Assembly: GCA_030445275.1 (NCBI GenBank)
Contig: JAUCSE010000011.1
Location: forward strand, 1-42,674
Length of the DNA stretch: 42,674 nt
Source of the DNA: Mucilaginibacter sp.
Lineage (GTDB): Bacteria > Bacteroidota > Bacteroidia > Sphingobacteriales > Sphingobacteriaceae
Direction of reading: 5' to 3'
Shown: piece after piece, positions 39,896 through 42,674 of the stretch
How the letters are laid out: each line of letters starts with the position of its first letter
How positions within the stretch are numbered: the first letter of the stretch is position 1
Made by a program: the position numbers and the translations under genes
The notes under the pieces: generated by a model
Told to the model about the DNA's origin: nothing
Seen by the model: the letters and a program-made list of their open reading frames with translations, nothing else
Database searches by the model: none

Positions 39896-42370
39896 ATGGA
39901 AAGTAATACACCAAACGAGGAACAGATAAGCAGTAAGTTAGTTGATGCAGAGAATTTAGCTGAAGAGGATGAGGAGTTTCACCACTTAAATAATCCGGCA
40001 GATGCCATTAAGCCCATCATCAAAAAATATCTCGGCACCCCCAATCATGCCGATCAGTTGGGTAATAAATTCTACTTTACCGATGGCGATGCAAAAGTTG
40101 AGGTAATTGTTATCACTGATCAAATTATACGGGTACGGGTTGCCCCTCACGGCGTTTTTTTAGAGGATTTTTCATATGCCGTTCCTAAGCTTGAACACAA
40201 AGCTACCGAGTTTACCTTGTATGAGGATGAAAATGAATTTCGGGTAGCCACTAAATCGATAAACTGTCACATCCATAAAAAGGATTTTTTTATATCCTTT
40301 TCTGATAAGGATAGCCATGTTACCAGTATTGATGCCAAGCCAATGCATTGGGAAGAGAATGTGGAGTTTGGTGGTTACTATGTATTTTGTACTAAAACCT
40401 GTAACCCCGACGAAAGCTTTTTTGGCCTGGGCGATAAACCCACTGAGTTTAACCTGCGTGGCAAACGATTAAAAAACTGGAATACGGATGCTTACTCCTT
40501 TCAATGGAACCAGGACCCGCTTTACCGCAGCATCCCTTTTTATATTAGTGTAAATGAAGGCATAGCTCACGGTATTTTCTTTGACAATACTTTTAAAGCG
40601 CAGTTTGATTTTGGCGGTGAAGACCCCACCAAAACAAGTTTTTGGGCCGATGGCGGCGAACTGCAATACTACTATATTCACGGTCCGCACATGATGGATG
40701 TGGTAAAAAGCTATCACATTTTAACCGGTACGCATCCTATGCCACCGCTATGGGCTTTGGGTTATCATCAATGCCGCTGGAGCTATTACCCGGAGGCCAA
40801 GGTGAAAAAGATAGCCCGGGGGTTCCGCGAAAATAAGATCCCCTGCGATGGTATTTACCTGGATATTGATTACATGGATGGCTACCGCTGCTTTACCTGG
40901 AACCGCAAATATTTTCCTGATCCTAAAAAAATGATCAGCGAATTGGCGGCCGATGGTTTTAAAACGGTGGTGATCATTGATCCGGGTATACGGGTTGATG
41001 ATAATTACGAAGTATTTAAACAAGGTAAAGAGAACCGATATTTCTGTCGCCGCAGCGACGATTACTTTATGGAGGGCCACGTATGGCCGGGCCGTTGCCA
41101 GTTCCCTGATTTTACCAACCCCGAAGTACGTGAGTGGTGGGGGGGCTTGTTTGACGAATTGGTACAAATGGGCGTGGCCGGTGTATGGAACGATATGAAC
41201 GAGCCTGCCGTATTTGGTGCAGGTACTTTCCCTGATGATGTGCGCCACCAGTACGATGGTTTCCGCGGATCACACCGCAAGGCGCATAATGTGTATGGTA
41301 TGCAAATGGTGCGGTCAACTTACGAAGGTTTGCGTAAGATCATGAAGAATAAGCGTCCGTTTACCATTACCAGGGCGGGTTACTCAGGCGTACAGCGTTT
41401 TTCGTCGGTTTGGACGGGCGATAATGTGGCCTCATGGGAGCATTTGAAATTAGGTAATATACAATGCCAGCGTCTTTCTATATCTGGCATACCGTTTTGC
41501 GGTACAGATATAGGTGGTTTTAGCGGCGAGCCTGATGGCGAACTGTTTACCCGCTGGATACAAATGGGTACTTTTTCGCCGTTTATGCGGGCGCACTCGG
41601 CGGGTGATACCAAGGAGCGTGAACCGTGGAGCTTTGGCGAACCATTCACCGCTATCAACCGTAAGTTTATCGAACTGCGCTACCGCTTATTGCCTTATTT
41701 ATATTCTACTTTCTGGGAGCATCACCGCTACGGCTTCCCGATATTAAGGCCGATAGTGATGCATGAGCAGGATGTGAAACTAAACCACTTCCGCCAGGAC
41801 GAGTTTACTTATGGCGATAAAATATTGGTATGCCCGGTAATGGAACCCGGCCAAACCAGCAGGAATGTATATTTGCCAAAAGGCAAATGGTTTAACTTCT
41901 GGACGCATGAAATATCAGATGGCGGTAAGGAAGTAGCCGTAGCAACACCATTGGAAACCATGCCGGTATTTGTAAAAGCAGGTTCGGTAATACCCGAATA
42001 CCCGGTAATGCAGTACGTGGGTGAACATGAAATTGAAGAGGTTAAACTGAATATATATTTTACTGATTACGAAGTAAACTCCTTCCTGTTTGAAGATTAT
42101 GGCGAAACCTTTGCCTACGAGCAGGATATTTATCTGGAGAAAAAATTTGTAGTAAATGGTAATTCAAGGGAGTTAACCATTAACCAAAGTATGGAGGGCT
42201 TGTATACCCCGCGCTATGAAGGTTATCACCTGAACATTATTGGCTTGCCGTTTAAACCAGGTAAAATTATTGCCGATGGTAAGGTAGTGAATGATTTTGT
42301 TATCCATACGGATGGTACGGTCGGGTTTAAATTCAGTAAGAACTTTAAGCATATCGAAATTTTGAAATAG
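39896..42370 (+). CDS. Alpha-glucosidase, GH31
   Basis: An 824-residue GH31 enzyme. The nucleophile is Asp433 in VWNDMNEPAVF, and the acid/base is Asp509 in VWTGDNVASWEHL; further conserved parts are DIDYMDGYRCFTW and FMRAHSAGDTKEREPW. It has an N-terminal beta-sandwich domain, the catalytic barrel and a C-terminal beta domain. No signal peptide is present; the N terminus is acidic (ESNTPNEEQISSK...EEDEEFHH), so it is likely cytosolic. It would release glucose from the non-reducing ends of malto-oligosaccharides or from alpha-1,6/alpha-1,3-linked sugars. It ends with a terminator. Confidence 0.93.
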   Translation: MESNTPNEEQISSKLVDAENLAEEDEEFHHLNNPADAIKPIIKKYLGTPNHADQLGNKFYFTDGDAKVEVIVITDQIIRVRVAPHGVFLEDFSYAVPKLEHKATEFTLYEDENEFRVATKSINCHIHKKDFFISFSDKDSHVTSIDAKPMHWEENVEFGGYYVFCTKTCNPDESFFGLGDKPTEFNLRGKRLKNWNTDAYSFQWNQDPLYRSIPFYISVNEGIAHGIFFDNTFKAQFDFGGEDPTKTSFWADGGELQYYYIHGPHMMDVVKSYHILTGTHPMPPLWALGYHQCRWSYYPEAKVKKIARGFRENKIPCDGIYLDIDYMDGYRCFTWNRKYFPDPKKMISELAADGFKTVVIIDPGIRVDDNYEVFKQGKENRYFCRRSDDYFMEGHVWPGRCQFPDFTNPEVREWWGGLFDELVQMGVAGVWNDMNEPAVFGAGTFPDDVRHQYDGFRGSHRKAHNVYGMQMVRSTYEGLRKIMKNKRPFTITRAGYSGVQRFSSVWTGDNVASWEHLKLGNIQCQRLSISGIPFCGTDIGGFSGEPDGELFTRWIQMGTFSPFMRAHSAGDTKEREPWSFGEPFTAINRKFIELRYRLLPYLYSTFWEHHRYGFPILRPIVMHEQDVKLNHFRQDEFTYGDKILVCPVMEPGQTSRNVYLPKGKWFNFWTHEISDGGKEVAVATPLETMPVFVKAGSVIPEYPVMQYVGEHEIEEVKLNIYFTDYEVNSFLFEDYGETFAYEQDIYLEKKFVVNGNSRELTINQSMEGLYTPRYEGYHLNIIGLPFKPGKIIADGKVVNDFVIHTDGTVGFKFSKNFKHIEILK

Positions 42371-42378
42371 AAAAGCGG

Positions 42379-42410
42379 CCGTCTCATAAGTCAATTATGA
42401 GGCGGTTTTT
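42379..42410 (+). terminator. Hairpin terminator after GH31
   Basis: CCGTCTCATA (42379-42388) pairs with TATGAGGCGG (42396-42405) with one G-T wobble, then five T. It lies 9 bases after the GH31 stop. The following 97 bases up to the transposase stop hold no gene; one end of the IS element should be there, but I cannot define its terminal repeat. Confidence 0.8.
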
Positions 42411-42507
42411 ATTTTGATTAAAGTTATTAGGTATCGATCATATCATCTGTAGTTTGAATGATCCCTCCCAGATATAGGGGTACATCGGGCAAAAAGGCTA
42501 AAAAGCC

Positions 42508-42674
42508 TTAGGCTTTCCACTTTCTGAGGTTATGCGCGATAGAAAGTAAGCCAATCTCCACTTCTGTTTTATTTAGTCCCTTTAGCAGGAATCGTTTGAA
42601 GCCATGATTGCTCTTGATCTGCCCAAATACCGGTTCCACATCCACTGGGCGCTGCTTCCGGTATTTAATGCCTT
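42508..42674 (-). CDS. IS1182-family transposase, C-terminal part (runs off the right edge)
   Basis: Read on the minus strand, the last 55 codons encode GIKYRKQRPVDVEPVFGQI, then KSNHGFKRFLLKGLNK, then TEVEIGLLSIAHNLRKWKA and a stop at 42508. The VEPVFGQIK...GF.RF.L.G...V..E.GLLSIAHNLRK pattern is the C terminus of IS1182/IS5-type DDE transposases, with the E of the DDE triad in this stretch (VEPVFG). The start is outside the window. The frame is intact in the visible part. Confidence 0.88.
   Translation of the reverse strand, partial: GIKYRKQRPVDVEPVFGQIKSNHGFKRFLLKGLNKTEVEIGLLSIAHNLRKWKA

Noticed and set aside
40748..41248. Minus-strand open frame of 166 codons opposite GH31
   Set aside because: A shadow of the GH31 catalytic core, whose motifs WNDMNEP and WTGDN are intact on the plus strand; there is no domain-like content on the minus strand.

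Overview
The window looks like a chromosome segment from a Bacteroidota member of the Sphingobacteriaceae, most like Mucilaginibacter or Pedobacter. Three things point there. Many upstream regions carry the Bacteroidota -7 promoter box TAnnTTTG, sometimes with a TTTG/TTG box about 20 nt further up. Shine-Dalgarno sites are mostly absent. The gene families are typical of the group: DUF6624, SYLF, RES/Xre, GH65-GH13-GH31, and a DUF3887-beta-lactamase fusion. I see no rRNA, tRNA or CRISPR array. The two window edges cut two unrelated insertion-sequence transposases, IS110-like on the left and IS1182-like on the right. These assignments rest on motif recognition by eye, with no database search.

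Layout. 1-4052: IS110 fragment, an SDR oxidoreductase behind a TetR-like palindrome, and a lutABC lactate oxidation operon (minus strand). 4386-7965: flavin amine oxidase, a secreted GH8 glycanase and a LysR regulator. 8055-13836: a tripartite RND efflux operon (outer-membrane factor, pump, adaptor lipoprotein), divergent from the LysR gene. 14049-22354: mainly housekeeping genes: a DUF3887-beta-lactamase, pyrB, pyrR, an ACT protein, rpsA, an ACP-phosphodiesterase-like protein and tyrS. 22462-23411: a Xre-RES toxin-antitoxin pair behind a near-leaderless promoter flanked by an inverted repeat. 23693-31465: PH-SHOCT protein, orphan LuxE-like enzyme, DUF1203, SYLF protein, small membrane protein, penicillin acylase, thermonuclease lipoprotein, and a tight SRPBCC-ArsR-VOC operon with a clear promoter and operator. 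31586-33667: DUF6624 protein, [2Fe-2S] thioredoxin-like ferredoxin, ferritin and an unrecognised Cys-containing protein. 33852-42370: a cytoplasmic maltose/maltodextrin module (beta-phosphoglucomutase, GH65 phosphorylase, a multi-pass membrane protein with a possible SRPBCC-like tail, GH13 amylase, GH31 alpha-glucosidase).

How genes work together. In the sugar module GH31 and GH13 would trim maltodextrins, GH65 would phosphorolyse maltose to glucose and beta-glucose-1-phosphate, and PgmB would convert the latter to glucose-6-phosphate. No SusCD or sugar transporter is present here. LutABC would oxidise lactate to pyruvate. Ferredoxin, ferritin and the adjacent unknown gene form a plausible iron-related neighbourhood.

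The most distinctive non-coding content is a dense set of palindromic intergenic repeats of at least six kinds (called A-F here). Family A, with ends reading CGTCATTGCGAG, occurs five times, twice between genes that look co-transcribed. Elements D and E begin exactly at stop codons of neighbouring genes. I found no clearly new defence or biosynthetic system. The best candidates for something undescribed are the membrane protein embedded in the maltose operon, the nested inverted-repeat block downstream of the RES toxin, the hairpin at the predicted 5' end of the rpsA transcript, and the repeat families.
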